Positions 47,938 to 60,379 of a stretch of DNA of 64,000 nucleotides are shown here, piece by piece. The stretch comes from Impatiens glandulifera (Eukaryota; Streptophyta; Magnoliopsida; Ericales; Balsaminaceae). The translations under genes were made by a program, and so were the position numbers. The notes beneath the pieces were generated by a model. The model was not told where the DNA came from, made no database searches, and worked only from the letters and a program-made list of their open reading frames with translations. Every line of letters starts with the position of its first letter. Position 1 is the stretch's first letter. The stretch is from positions 11,616,221 to 11,680,220 of the forward strand of contig NC_061869.1 of assembly GCF_907164915.1 (NCBI RefSeq), read 5' to 3'.

Positions 47938-49065
47938 AGTAAGTTGATCGACACCCTGTTGCTAAAGGTGATAAATTCCGTCTTAATCAATGCCTTAAGA
48001 ACAATTCGAAAATTAAGGAAATGTAGTTAATTCCCTACCCTTCGGCTGTAGGGAGTTTAATGTATGCTCAAGTATGTACGCGTCCGTTTGCGTTTATAGT
48101 CGGATTATTGAGTAGATATTTAAGTAACCCTGAGATGAACCATTGGTGCGCAGCCAAAAGGGTTATGAGATATCTGAATAGAACAAATGATTATATGTTC
48201 ACGTATATGAGATCGGTTGATTTGAAAATTATCGGGGTATTCCGACTCTGATTTTGTGGGATGCGCAGATAGTAGGAAATCTACATCTGGATATGTATAT
48301 CTGTTAGTCGATGGATTGATTTAATGGAAAAGTGCCAAACAAATACTTGTTGCATCATCTTCTATAGCGGTAGAGTTCATTTCATGTTACGAGGCATCAA
48401 ATCACGGAGTATGGTTGCAAAATTTTGTCATTGTCCTACGCGTTATAAAGGGTATTAAACGACTATAAACTTATACCGTGACAATAAATCAACAGTTATG
48501 TATTCCAATAACAACATAAACTCGTACAAGTCAAAGAATATTGACATTAAGTTTCTAGTTGTGAAGGAGAGAATTGAAGATGATCAACTTTCAATAGAGC
48601 AAATATGTACAAATTCAATGTTAGCAGACCCACTAACTAAGACATTAACACCTAAAGCGTTTCATGAGCACACTGTTCACATGAGTGTTAAGTTATTCAA
48701 TAATATACCAGTTTAGTGGGAGTTTGTATTTATTTTATTTTTATACTCTATTGTTTGTTCTAGACGTATAGTTTTACGTGTTTCAACCGATAAAATTTTG
48801 GATATTTCAGTTGAAAATAGACATGGTGATCACATTCATGTATTTCCATGCTATGCATCCATAATTGATCTATGTCATTTAACTATCTTGTTAATGTGAC
48901 CATGAAAGGTTTGGTTACGATGATGCTAACAAAAGTCACTATGATCCTTTATTAATATAGTTAATGAACTAGATTGTAGGGGATACCCTAAAGTTTATAA
49001 TAACCATTCAATCTAGCAATAATGTTACACTATTGTGGATTTGCATGTTCGGCCTAGTGGGAGAT
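47938..49065 (+). pseudogene. Ty1/copia 3' fragment, RNase H (unit 4)
   Basis: Begins at AAGTAAGTTGATCGACACCC; the preceding approximately 100 bases present in other units are deleted. The final frame (48,498-48,716) is well kept, with SYKSKNIDIKFLVV and NSMLADPLTKTLTPKAF. The frameshift before the RNase H core is shared with all units. Confidence 0.88.
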
Positions 49066-49640
49066 TGTTGGATAATTTATTATTAATTTAATAATTATTG
49101 GGCCTTAATGCAATATTTATAGTGTTGGGCTATTATGTAATAAACCTAAACTAAAGTAATCAAATACAGTATTAAGGAGGTTTATGAGATACGTAGGTTA
49201 TAAAATAAATGCGTAAAGATCAAATAGTTATTTAAATATCTATTAGGGGCTGATTTATAAATAACCGAAATATAGAAAAAGATATTTATGGTCCCCAATC
49301 TACACAGCGCCACACTAGATCGGGCCCATTGGACTTAATATCTATCGATTGATATTAGTAGGGTTACAACATTCAGTAGGTAAGACATCTCTCTTGTCTC
49401 CCCATCAACATAGAGGATTTATAGAGTGAGAAATCCCAAAGTGAAGTTAATGGCTGTGTTAAATTGGAAGTTCCATCAACCGAAATTCATCCCAAGGACA
49501 ATAAAAAACAATGGAAACTAAATGTGCATTCTGTTTCTAGTAATTGAATTGATCTATCATCTCAAATCCCTTATTTATCATTTGATGACTATTTAAAGTT
49601 TATACAAAATATTATTAAATTTGGTTTATAAAATCTAACA
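49066..49640 (+). mobile_element. Copia 3' LTR, full length (unit 4)
   Basis: 575 bases from TGTTGGAT to AATCTAACA, matching unit 1 in length and in retaining the segment deleted from units 2 and 3. Confidence 0.88.
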
Positions 49641-49687
49641 ACTCCTCCTCATTTTAAGTGATTGAGTCTATTATGGATAAAATGTTT

Positions 49688-49772
49688 CCTGCCAGTAAAT
49701 AGAGATATGGATAGAGGGGATAGCCTTGAAGGCCTTCCTATGCTATGGTCCAGAAGAAGCAAGGCTTAATAT
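49688..49772 (+). other. Short unit-4-specific insertion of less AT-rich DNA
   Basis: About 85 bases between GGATAAAATGTTT and AATATTTTTTTAA have no counterpart in the other units. The text is much richer in G and C than its surroundings and reads open in one frame (PVNRDMDRGDSLEGLPMLWS and a stop soon after). Origin unknown; it could be filler DNA from break repair. Confidence 0.6.
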
Positions 49773-50231
49773 TTTTTTAAAAATAATTTTATACTTTAAT
49801 ATATAATTTGGTTAGCTATAATGATTTATGCAAAAACACATCTATACATATTTAATGGAAATGAAATATATATATATTTCAAAATTTTAATTTAGAAAGA
49901 TATCACAACTCTACTTTAATTTAAGTCATTTTATGTGATAGTTGAATTTGAGACATTTATTAGGTTAGGTACCGACTATTTTTTTTTTGAAAAAGTATTT
50001 GATATATATATATATATATAATTGGTAAATTAATTATTGGTTTCTTTATAACGACGTCGTTTAATTAGACGTCTCAATTAGACGACATGTGACGAGATTA
50101 CACGTCATTTCTATAGTATATATAGTGTAAAATGTTTCTCATTTTTTCCATACCCTAATTTCAATAGAAACAATATCGCCGCCGCAAAGAGTGAGTAGGA
50201 AGAGGATACAAAGAGATTGACTACGAGATCA

Positions 50232-51468
50232 ATGGATCGCAGGGTTAGAATCATTCTATGTATCGTTGATCCGTTTATCTTTGTCAATTATATTCTCTAA
50301 TTTCTCTTATTTCTCTTATTTCTTTAGATTTTTCAGCCGTCCATGTCTTGGATGGATGTTGACATTGACGGGATCGAGTCATTGAGTTTCACAAGAACTC
50401 TCATTCAAAAAAGAGTGAATCAACTTCTAGGAGTGAGTGCTCTTAATTTCTCCTCTAATTTTGTAAAACTTCGTAATTTTTTTCTTTTCAATATTGATTT
50501 GTTTATTGATTTGAAATCCAATTGATTATTTGAGGAGTGAAATTTTGAATCATATAGGTTAGATTGGTGAATGATAACATAAGTACTTTAATAGATTTTA
50601 TGTATAATCTATCCTTTGTTCAATTTGGCATGGGTAGTTTTTTTTATTCTGGTAAAATTGATTATTAATATTAGCTTACATGGATTCCAGTAAAATTGGC
50701 ATCACTTGTGTTTATAAAAACTTTTTTTTTTGTGTAGCATTTGAGGAACCTGCTGGGGAAGCTTTTCAGACTTAATCATCCAGAAACAGTGGTTCTAGTC
50801 AATAACTGTAATGTTATTCTTAGGTAACGAAGAAATGTCATTATTCTTATGCTAGCTGATATATATTTTCTATTTCTGGCAGGATAATTTATTAACTGTT
50901 GTTAGAATTGTTGCAACTCCTTGTCTCCTCAATAATTGACTATTTGTGGATGATATACAGGGCAATAATGGATGAATGTGTATATGAAAAGAATTGTTGC
51001 AGACTTTCCCAGTGAAATAACCAGCTGCATGGATAGAAAATGTATGTTGATTTCTCTAAATATATTTACTTAGCTACTCGAAGTTTACTAATGGTTTTAG
51101 AACATAAACATTTTTGTTAAATGATGCAGGAAGAGTTGCGAACTTAAAACAAATGTGTTGATAAGATGCGGGAGAGATAAAGAAGATAATCCCTAAACAA
51201 GAACAAGCGGAGAGAAGCAATGTCCAAGAAGGAGGAAGAAGGTCATTTAACGAGAACAACAAAGGAGGAAGGTCACTTCAAACGGGGACACCAAAAAAGG
51301 AAAAAGGTCGCTGCGGAAAACACCATCATTGGTCGAGGAACACTAGCTAGTACTACTGGACCCGAAGGAGGAAGTTGGCACCTAACTAAACAAAAGAGGT
51401 CACTTCAGTGGAACTATACTATCAAGAAGAGAATAGTATGTCTTATGGGAGAAAAACTAGATTATTAA
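50232..51468 (+). CDS. Gene X, best-preserved copy (unit 4)
   Basis: Unidentified protein. Exon 1 (50232-50243, MDRR), exon 2 (50328-50432, IFQPSMSWMDVDIDGIESLS then RVNQLLG) and exon 3 (50738-50823, [20 protein letters not shown] and ending VILR) are in frame with GT-AG sites. If exon 3 is spliced to the ATACAG acceptor at 50,960 the protein continues RAIMDECVYEKNCCRLSQ and stops at about 103 residues. A separate open region at 51,220-51,468 starts MSKKEEEGHLTRTTKEEGHF and stays open through ENTIIGRGTLASTTGPEGG to LMGEKLDY; whether it joins the first part is unclear. The protein is basic, without signal peptide or membrane segment. Promoter boxes: TATA at 50,117 and GACGTC upstream. Confidence 0.5.
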
Positions 51469-52515
51469 TTGGATCCTATGTTTTTTTTTGTATGAATTTT
51501 GTTTCATTTTAATGATATTAAGTTATACTCAAGTTTATTTTATTTGTGTTCAATTTTATCTTTATAAATGAAATTTCATTTGTCAAACTTATCTTTTTTT
51601 AATTAGACTTCAAATAAATTATAATATATAAAACTACAATGAATTTTTCTTTAACTAATTTAACTTTTTTTTATTCAATTTTACAAGGATAATAATAGAT
51701 ATTTTAAATAGACCCAATATATTTAATAAATTATTTATTAATCCAAATCCTTATAACTTTATTCAAATTATATAAATCCTTTTATAAGATTTTCAAAATC
51801 TGAAATTTATTTTGAGATGAAAATAATTAAAAAAATTGATGCAATTTATTTGATAATTTTATTTACTATTATATAATCCTTATAACTTCATTAGTTGATA
51901 TTTAGATCATTTTATTTAATATTGTCAAAATCTCCCAACAATTATTATTATCAGAATCTTTATACAATTAAATAAATTAAATAAATGTATTTCTTAACTT
52001 TTATATAATCTTTATAACTTTATTAGTTGATATTTGAATCATTTTATTTATTATTGTCAAAATCTCAATACAATTATTTTTATTTCAAAACAAATTTCAG
52101 AATTTGAAAAACTCAAAAATAATATTTTAATTTGAATAAAGTTATAAGGATTTAGATTAACAAATAAATTATCAAATATATTGGGTGTATTTAAACTATC
52201 ATTTATTATTCTTATAAATTTGAATTAAAAAAATTTAAAATTAGTTAAAGAAAAATTGATTTTATTTTTATATGAATTAATTAAAAACTGGAATTAAAAA
52301 AATTAATACTTGTAAATTTTGGAATAACGAAAAATAAAAATGTATTTAAATAGAATCATTGTTTGAATCATATTTTATTTATTGACAGGGAAGACTTGTT
52401 TGATGTTGGTTATTTGACGATTAAAAAAACCAAACATATTGTTGAATAAAAAAATATATTTGTTGTTTAATTTTTATTTTATTAAATTATTATAATGTTT
52501 TTAATTTATTTTAAA

Positions 52516-53690
52516 TAAACATCTATTGAAGTATTCTTTTTCTATCCAGCGGCAACAAACATCTCAACATTTCTAAGGTCCTGAGTAGCTTTACGGTAAG
52601 TTATTCGCATGGTTAATTTGTTAGGTGTGTTTATAAGTTAGGTGTTTTTTAACTCTCAGAATGCGATAATACGATAATAGCACTTTGAACGAGAATCTAA
52701 CTCAACGTTCTAAAAAAACAAAATCCATTGAATTGTATACAAATCAAGCATCAATTGTTTTTTTTTTCATAAGACAATAAATCTCATGGATTACAAAGCC
52801 TAACTTCTCAGTTCATTGAAATTATAATATAAATTATAAATATTAAAATTATTCTAACATAATATATTTTATACAATCAACACATGTTCAACCACTTTAA
52901 TTTGAGTTGAGTTGGTTTATTCTTGCATTTACACGATACTGAATTTTCTTAAGTGAATCCTTCAATGTTTGAACCTTATCATCACTAAGATCAGAAATAG
53001 CAACATAATCAAGGATGTTAAAATTCTGAGTTGACTCTTAACGTCTTACGATTTTATGATTTCACATATGGTTAACGGGTCTGATTTTAATTAACTCTTA
53101 AATATATAAACTCTTACGATTTTAAATTTACGATAATAAGATTTTACGATTTTACAAGTTTATAAATAATTTCGATTTTACGATTTTATACGATTTTACT
53201 TTTAAAAAAACAACTTTATATTAATTAAATTAAAAATTAAATTTATTATTTATTTAAATTAATTAATTGATATAATTAATTTAGTAAATATAGTTTTTAT
53301 AATGTTATTTATTTATTATTATATTTTAATTAATTTAATATTAAAATATATAATTTTTTAAAATTGGCCAAGTACAAACTTAATTATATATATAAATAAT
53401 AATATATAATTATTATTTTTTCAAATTAAACTCTTACGATTTCACGTAAACTCTAGATTTTATTAGTTTACAACTAACTAATGATTCTACGCAAACTCTC
53501 GATTTTGATAGACTTGACATCAATAATAGACATCAATTGACATAACCTAACCATATATTTCGTTTATTTTTGTTTCTCTTTCTTCCTCTGGTTCCAAAAG
53601 ATTGATCACATCTACGTTCGTCTAAAGTTGATCTAAAAGACGCCTCCATAAGGATTTCAACTTCATCTCTATTATGATTTTTTTGGTTGT
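52516..53690. other. Array flank: dispersed repeat and TTACGATTTTA-rich stretch
   Basis: A copy of the short dispersed repeat lies at about 52,560-52,730. From 53,027 to 53,215 the motif TTACGATTTTA recurs many times at irregular spacing, and again near 53,430-53,510. No gene is seen. Confidence 0.5.
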
Positions 53691-53942
53691 TGAGAAGTCG
53701 CATTGCAAGAACATTTGGCAAGAACATTTGTGAGTGGTGTATAACATTTGGCAAGAACGGAATGCAAGGGTATATGACAGAACCCGCAAGAGCGTTGAAG
53801 AGTTATGGAAAGATATTATATCGGATTGCAGCGCCCTCGCGGGAATGTGGAGAAGAATTACAAGCACGGAGCAGAACTGGAATATCTACAGGAACTGGAA
53901 TTTACCGTTTTTTTGGGAAAACGACTTAGCGTCATTTCATTA
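53691..53942 (+). pseudogene. LINE ORF2 C-terminal remnant
   Basis: The frame at 53,734-53,943 reads VYNIWQERNARVYDRTRKS, then EELWKDI, and NWNIYRNWNLPFFW, ending in a stop. The IWQERN-R-(Y/F) pattern followed by a W-rich tail is typical of the last part of plant L1 reverse transcriptase proteins, after the zf-RVT. A short direct repeat (ACATTTGGCAAGAAC) at 53,709 and 53,742 marks a local duplication. Everything upstream is missing, so it is 5'-truncated and dead. Confidence 0.65.
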
Positions 53943-54352
53943 AAAATTCCCAAAACTGGGAAAAAAAACCCACGAGTTTAAGAGATCATTCTAGACAGGC
54001 CTAAAATGATTTTGAAGTCGTAACATTCTGAATAAAAGCTAAAAAGCTAAAAACGTAAATGAATTATCTGATTATAATGCTTTCAATTCTAATGAGTTTA
54101 AAAAACGATAAATTTTAGTTCCTACAGATATTTCAGTTCTGGAATTTATCGGTTTTTAAACTCACTAGAATTGAAACATTATAATAATATAATTCATTTA
54201 CGTTTTTAGCTTTTTTAGCTTTTATTCAGAATGTTATGACTTCAAAATCATTCTAGGCATGTCTAGAATGATATCTTAAACTCGTGGGTTTTTTTTTTCC
54301 AATTTTGGGAATTTTTAATGAAATGACGCTTTGTCGTTTCCCAAAAAAAAAA
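53905..54352. repeat. Fold-back inverted repeat fused to the LINE end
   Basis: The left arm (about 53,905-54,108) and right arm (about 54,134-54,352) are imperfect inverses: AACGACTTAGCGTCATTTCA against TGAAATGACGCTTTGTCGTT, CCCACGAGTTTAAGA against TCTTAAACTCGTGGG, and CTAAAAACGTAAATGAATTA against TAATTCATTTACGTTTTTAG. The loop (54,108-54,134) is itself an inverse copy of the LINE text at about 53,871-53,906 (CTACAGGAACTGGAATTTA). The arms thus include the end of the LINE frame. Confidence 0.85.
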
Positions 54353-54359
54353 AATCGAG

Positions 54360-55380
54360 ATTGCATTGCATGTTTAACTCACTTAACGTTTTGTACAATT
54401 CATTACGACGTTTAGAGAAGGTGACCGAACAATCTTCTTTCCTTTGCGACATTGGTCCATGGGGATTCTTTGACGTCCTTTGGACTGCTTGTTGGATCTA
54501 GGGTTGCTAGGACCGTTCTCCATGGTAAGCTTCCAAATTATGAAAAAGTTTAGTTTGTGTCTCTTTTATTTACTAAGTAGGAGTTATTTTTAAATATAAA
54601 TAAGAATGAGAAAATGGTTAGCAATTCAATTTAAAATTTCATTTAAAGAACAAATTATTGTAATCAACAAAAATCTAACTAATTTGATTTGGCAAGCTTC
54701 AAAAATAGAAAATAGAATTTCAACCAGTAATTGTAAATCATTCAACTAAATTGATCATTTGAAAATCATTTATCATATAAGTCCATTTTAATCATTTTTT
54801 CAAAGCTCAATATCGTTTCTTATGATTGGTTTGTTGACCACAATTAAATTATTTACTTTGATTGTTTTGACTACTTTAATGAGTTATTTTTAACTTATGG
54901 AGATATTGGTGTAAGATAAATATAAATTATAATTTTTTGGGAAAATATAAATATAAATTATAATAATATTATACTTATTTATTTTGGAGATATTATGTAA
55001 CATAAATATAAATTATGTATAATATTTTACTCATTTATTACATCGTTTTTAGTTGATATATGGATTAAATCTCTCACTATGCCAAATATTATGCCATTCT
55101 TATCTATTATAAATATCCGGAGATATTTTGTAACATAAATATGAATTATAAATATATATTTATTGCAATGTTTATTTATGTGGATAGTGCATTTTCTTTA
55201 ACTAGAAATTTTTGTGTATTAATGAATATGTATAACTTTTTGGATAATATGACATATTATCCATACCCAAAATTATAAATGATCAAATACATGTAAAAAA
55301 TTTCATATATAATTTGATGTTGTTAATGTGATAATCTTTATTTCATTATTTTTACAAAGTTTGAAACAACTCATAATCGA
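54360..55380. other. No gene seen; short less AT-rich patch at the left end
   Basis: 54,400-54,530 is richer in G and C (TTGCGACATTGGTCC, GACGTCCTTTGGACTG, ATCTAGGGTTGCTAGGACCG) and may be a relic of coding or transposon DNA, but I recognise no protein in it. The remainder is AT-rich. Confidence 0.45.
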
Positions 55381-56302
55381 CAACAAACATGTATTTAATT
55401 CATAGACAGATTAACCCGATCAAGAACACCTAGGATGGATTGTCATGAAGATTAGAAACTTCTAGAGTATCAAAATTATTAAAAACAAACTCTATTTATA
55501 TAGTTTAAAAACTTATCACATTTTTTATTTAAACTTAAATTACACATACATCCTTATTAGACATCATCCAACTAAACAATATTTTGGATTCCCATGTCCA
55601 TGGATCGACCTATATTTGTTGATCTTTCTATGTAATCTCAAGAAACATATAAGACATTCCTTCTTGAGTGACTTAATACTATATTGGATATACTCTATAT
55701 TTTCGTCTGCATAAGTATTAACCTATAGTGAGTTTGCATCCATCAAATGAAGTTAATTGTAAAATAGTGTCTAAACTAAAACTTCAAATTCCTTAGTCCG
55801 TTTAACTTTTTTGTTTAATCATTTAAACATAAATTCAGGATGATACAAGAAGATGTGTAATACCTCTATCTTTTGATGTAGTCTCAAGTTCCTACTCTTA
55901 GATTTCAACGTGTTCTCAAAAGAAATATAGAACAGGATAGTTCACTAACTGGCCACAACTTAGATCAAGTACCGAAACCTATCCATGTGAAAAACGTGGC
56001 ACCAACTTTAACACTTTAAATAAACGAGTGGTGATCATCTAAATGCACTATAAATAAGTAATCGGACCTCAGATGAAATATTGAATTCTCGATACAAATA
56101 TTCAATAGCATTTGCTAATCCAACAAACAATCAATGAAATCTAGTGAATGAGTGATTTTAGAGTAAGAAGGCGAATCATATTGAGAGGGATGCAATTAGA
56201 GATGCTTAATTGTGTTTAGCAAAGTTGGATAAATATATATTTATAGATTAAGTGGACTAGGGTTTCCTTCAGTATATGCGCATGGGCCTGGTCAGCCCAA
56301 CA
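55381..56302 (-). mobile_element. Possible solo LTR, minus orientation
   Basis: Read on the minus strand from 56,302 the text opens TGTTGGGCTGACCAGGCCC, has AACCCTAG, and then CTATAAATATATA as a TATA box about 55 bases in, followed by a leader-like stretch. This is how many plant LTRs begin. The other end and a target duplication were not found, so the left boundary is a guess. Confidence 0.3.
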
Positions 56303-57291
56303 TTAGGTGCACGATCTTACCCTATTTCATTATCCTCATTTTCGTTAAATGAAATATCATGCGGTGAAGATCCTTTAAACCCTATTCATTTATCTTCATG
56401 TTTTTGTTAAAAAAAATCTAATGCATTTTATGTAGATAACTCACACTTAGTTTCAGAAATGTTTGAAAAATAATTATTTATGTATAAACTTTGTGAAGCA
56501 AGAAAATACTCAGATTTTACACATTTTCTTCTTAATTTATCATCAACATTAAATTTATTTAATTAAAACTTTTTAATATATATATATATATAATATATAT
56601 GATTACATTTTATTTTTAATAAAATAATTATTTTTTATAAAAGATATTGTATATCAAAATTTTAGTTCATCTAAGATTGATAGTGTTTTTATTTTTATTT
56701 TGTATAAAAGATGAGATTAAATTAGATAAAATAAAATTAAAGTAAAAAGTGAATGAAAAAAAATATTATATTGATAAATTTTTAGATAATGTTAAATTAA
56801 ACAAATTTGATAATTTTCAATCCTATAAAATATATCAAAGCTCATGTTGCATATTAATTTCCAACTAATTTTATTACAACTTGTTTCCAAATATAAATAT
56901 TGCAATCAAGATTTGAACATATCTAATTTATGTTGTGAAATTGTATGCTAAATCGGGTCGACTTTTAATTAATTTAACGTGAAAATATGCAATGTTATAT
57001 ATATAATTATAAATAATTTAATATATAATAACATATTAGTGGTGAAATAATATTATGTAATAAAATACAATATATTTTATTTAAATAAAATTCATCAAAA
57101 ATAAAAATAATACATCAAATACAAATTTAAAGTGCATACAAACAATGAAAACAATCGTTTACATATATCAGATTTCAAAAAATAAACTAAAAACGAAGAG
57201 GTAATTTTTGATATCGAAACAAATCCACTAAACAATAAGCAATACATTTTAAAAATGGGGACATACTAGTTACAACTATAATTATCTCAAA
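56303..57291. other. AT-rich intergenic DNA, no gene seen
   Basis: Long A/T runs and short frames only. No transposon end was recognised. Confidence 0.55.
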
Positions 57292-58786
57292 CTAGTAGCG
57301 TGCATTTGCACGAGTAATTATATAAAAAATAAGAAAAAAATTACGTTAAAAATGTGACCTTATTATTTAATTCAATATTTTTTTTATATAATTATTAAAA
57401 AATATGACAAAACTTACTTTTATTCACTCGTTTTATTTAAAATTATTTTGTTATTTTTTAAATCCTACCCAAAATCATATAAATTAAAAACATTCATTAG
57501 GTGAAAATAAAAATAGTTTCGATAAAACAAATCTTCAAACATTAAATTTTGGATCAAATTACCAATCAAATAAAAAGTTTTACAGGGTCTAATATTACTT
57601 ATGATTATAAATTTTATTTAAAAAATAATAATATTAAAAAAATCATCTAACAAATTCATTAGAGTGCATTCTTAAACATTCAATTACACCTTTAGTCATA
57701 AACCCTTAGGTTTTTTTATCACCAATGTTTGTATTACTCAATCCGACATTCCCTCAATGGACAAACCCTTAGGTTTTCTCAAGCCAGCATTTTCGCTTCC
57801 ACTTCTGGTATTTAGAATGAAATGTTAACATTTTAACCGCTAGACCACTTATGATTATTGAAATAATTTTAGAATTTTGTGTACATATATATTTTGTAAG
57901 TTAAATTTTGAATGATTATATAATTTTTTTATGGGGTCTAATGTTATTTATTATTATATACTTATTTGAAAAAAAATTATTAAAAAAAGCAACTAACCAA
58001 TTCATTTAAGTTTTTATATCTATATTGATTTTAATTATTTATTAGCCAAATTTGAGGGTGCATTCTTAAACATCCGATTACACCTTTAGGCATAAACCCT
58101 TAGGTTTTTTTATCACCAATATTTGTGTTACTCAAACCAACATTCCCTTCATGGAGGAACCCTTAGATTATCTCACCAATGTTTGCGTCACTCAAGCCGA
58201 CATTTCCTTCATGGATAAACCCTTAGGTTTTCTCATCAACTCTTAGGTTTTCTCAAGCTAGCATTATCGTTTCCGCAACCAATGTTCACGCACTCACATA
58301 TAATAATTACTTATCCATTGTTTAAAAGTTCAGTCACCATATATTATACTTAAGAATGCATTATTTAACATCAATCTCTTAAATATTTATAATACTAACT
58401 TTTAAATTTGCAGTTTTTCGAGATTCAAACCCTAGTCTTAAGTATGAAATGTGAACACTTTAATCACTGGACCACTTGAGATTGTTGAAATAATATTATA
58501 ATTTTGTGTATGTATATATATTTTGTATTTAATATGTATTGCCAATTAGTTAATTAGTAGACATCTTGTGACTCACAATTTTCCATATGTCTCTTTATCA
58601 TGTTCGAAACATACATATAACATTTTTTATTTTATTTTTAACCGTTTCAAGTTTATGTGCGAGTCATCTCATAATTTGATCTAAGTATCCATTTATTCTA
58701 ATATATATATTCAAATTAACCACAACTCTCGATCCGACAAATCAAACAAATTCAAATTAAGCTATAGATGAACATTATTATATATC
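57292..58786 (-). mobile_element. Helitron-like element, minus orientation, longer family member
   Basis: On the plus strand it starts ACTAGTAGCGTGCATTTGCACGAG; reversed this is a hairpin (CGTGCAAATGCACG), then CTA and CTAG followed by T, a Helitron-type 3' terminus. The far end (CTCTCGATCCGACAA and AATTAAGCTATAGATGAAC) matches the 5' blocks of the copies at 6,447 and 37,588. The interior has a duplicated module: AAACCCTTAGGTTTTTTTATC with CATTCCCT(C)ATGGA occurs at about 57,663-57,900 and 58,060-58,530. No helicase coding is visible. Confidence 0.55.
58419..58475 (-). repeat. tRNA-like (SINE-type) A and B boxes
   Basis: On the minus strand TGGTCCAGTGATTAAAG (58,475-58,459) resembles an A box and GGGTTTGAATCTCG (58,432-58,419) a B box, in the right order. 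No tRNA cloverleaf could be completed, so this is a SINE-type or tRNA-derived relic within the Helitron-like element. The matching segment near 57,808-57,855 retains the A-box part only. Confidence 0.45.
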
Positions 58787-59532
58787 TTACACTAAATATT
58801 TTGTTCTTTTATGAAAGTTTAAATTTATTATCCCATTTTATTTTTTTCTTCTTTGTTTTCTCTCCAAATTTTCGACTATCTACATTTTTTCCTAATTCTT
58901 TCATCATTAAAAGTGCATAACATGAGTAGATCATCCCTCTTTTAAAAATAACTTTCGTTTTTAAGCATTCAATCAATTCACTCATTTTCTTGTGTTTTAT
59001 GAACCACATAAAGAATCTTCATAATTTTTCTCTCTTCATTCTATATGATTACGATCTTCTCACTAATTTAATAACTTTAATTAGTGAGTTAATTTTTAGA
59101 ATGACCTCAATAGTTTCTTTAGGTCAAAATTTCTCACCGACAACAACTCATATATCCCGTTGATTAGGAGCTTTCAAGTCTTAGAAAATGTGTCAAAATG
59201 GTTTTTAATAGAATCCACAACTATAATTGAGGCAATGGTTATTTAGGGCACAACAAACACAAATATTCACATGTTGTTAGTTTTTTATCGACAACAATCT
59301 CCTCAACCTCAGGGTCTCGGGATAAAATTCAATGAAAATCTCTTATCTCTTCACCTTTTAATTTTTTTAGTATTCTTCAATGATTGACGAATTAGAAAGG
59401 ACTCAAGATATTTAACCATGGTTCAACTAGATAATAACAGTGCAAATTAGGTCCTTTGAAATTTATTTATTTTTTATAAAGAAATTGAAGTAGAATATTT
59501 CCTAAGTCATTTCATAAAACAGAAGACACTTT
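58787..59532. other. Intergenic, no gene seen
   Basis: Short frames only. Similarity to the array begins at 59,533, immediately after this stretch. It may show what lay 5' of gene X before a copia element was placed there. Confidence 0.45.
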
Positions 59533-60379
59533 CTCTCATTTTAAATGATTGAATCTATTATGGATGATAAATTTCAGTAATGTTTAAAAAAAATATATAT
59601 ACTTTACATAATTTGGTTAGCTATAATGATTTATGCTAAAACACATCTATACACATTAAGGGAATATGGATTGTCGAGAATGAAATATAAAACTTCTGTT
59701 TTATTTATTTTTTAATTTAGGAAGATATCACAACTCTACTTTAATTAATACATTTGATTTGATGTGAGAGTTGAATTTGCGATATCTATTTGGATAAGTA
59801 CCAACTATTATAACTTGAGTTACATTAATAAGTTATGTTGATGCATTTATAATTTCCCAAATAATAATAAAATTTGAAAGTGAGAACTAATTTAAGTGTG
59901 AGAATCCAAAGTTTTGTTTGGATGTTATAAAGTTGTGAATTTATTTTTGATGTGATAATTGATTTAAGTTATTCTTATTAAAAGAAATCCAAAAAATCGT
60001 CAATTTTTTTTATCGATTATTTAATTTTAGATTATAAACATTTTGTATGCATTTCAGCCCATTGAAGTTAAATATGTTACTAAAATACAAATTATTGTTT
60101 TCATTTTTAAAATTGATTAATCAGAGCGCTATAATAAAATAAGTCAGACTAATTTAGTGTTATATATATATTTTTTTTTGAAAAGTATTATATATATAAT
60201 TGGTAAATTAATTAATTGTTTCTTTTATGCGACGTTGTTTAATTAGACGTCTCAGTGTGACTCAATTATACGTGTGTTCTATAGTATATAAATAGCTACA
60301 TACCCTAATTTCAATAGAAACGGTATCTCCGCCGCAAAGAGAGTAGGAATAGGATACAAAGAGATTAACTTCAAGATCG

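Larger units (their letters stand above)
44357..52515 (+). repeat. Tandem array unit 4, right end truncated (8.2 kb)
   Basis: Same order as units 2 and 3. Similarity stops near 52,515 (TTTTAATTTATTTTAAA), so the last approximately 700 bases of the AT-rich tail are missing and the array ends here. It has its own insertion at about 49,688-49,772 and a deletion in CAC2 exon 12. Confidence 0.92.

Noticed and set aside
53533..53867. Minus-strand frames opposite the LINE remnant
   Set aside because: They are antisense to the recognisable LINE text and carry no motif.
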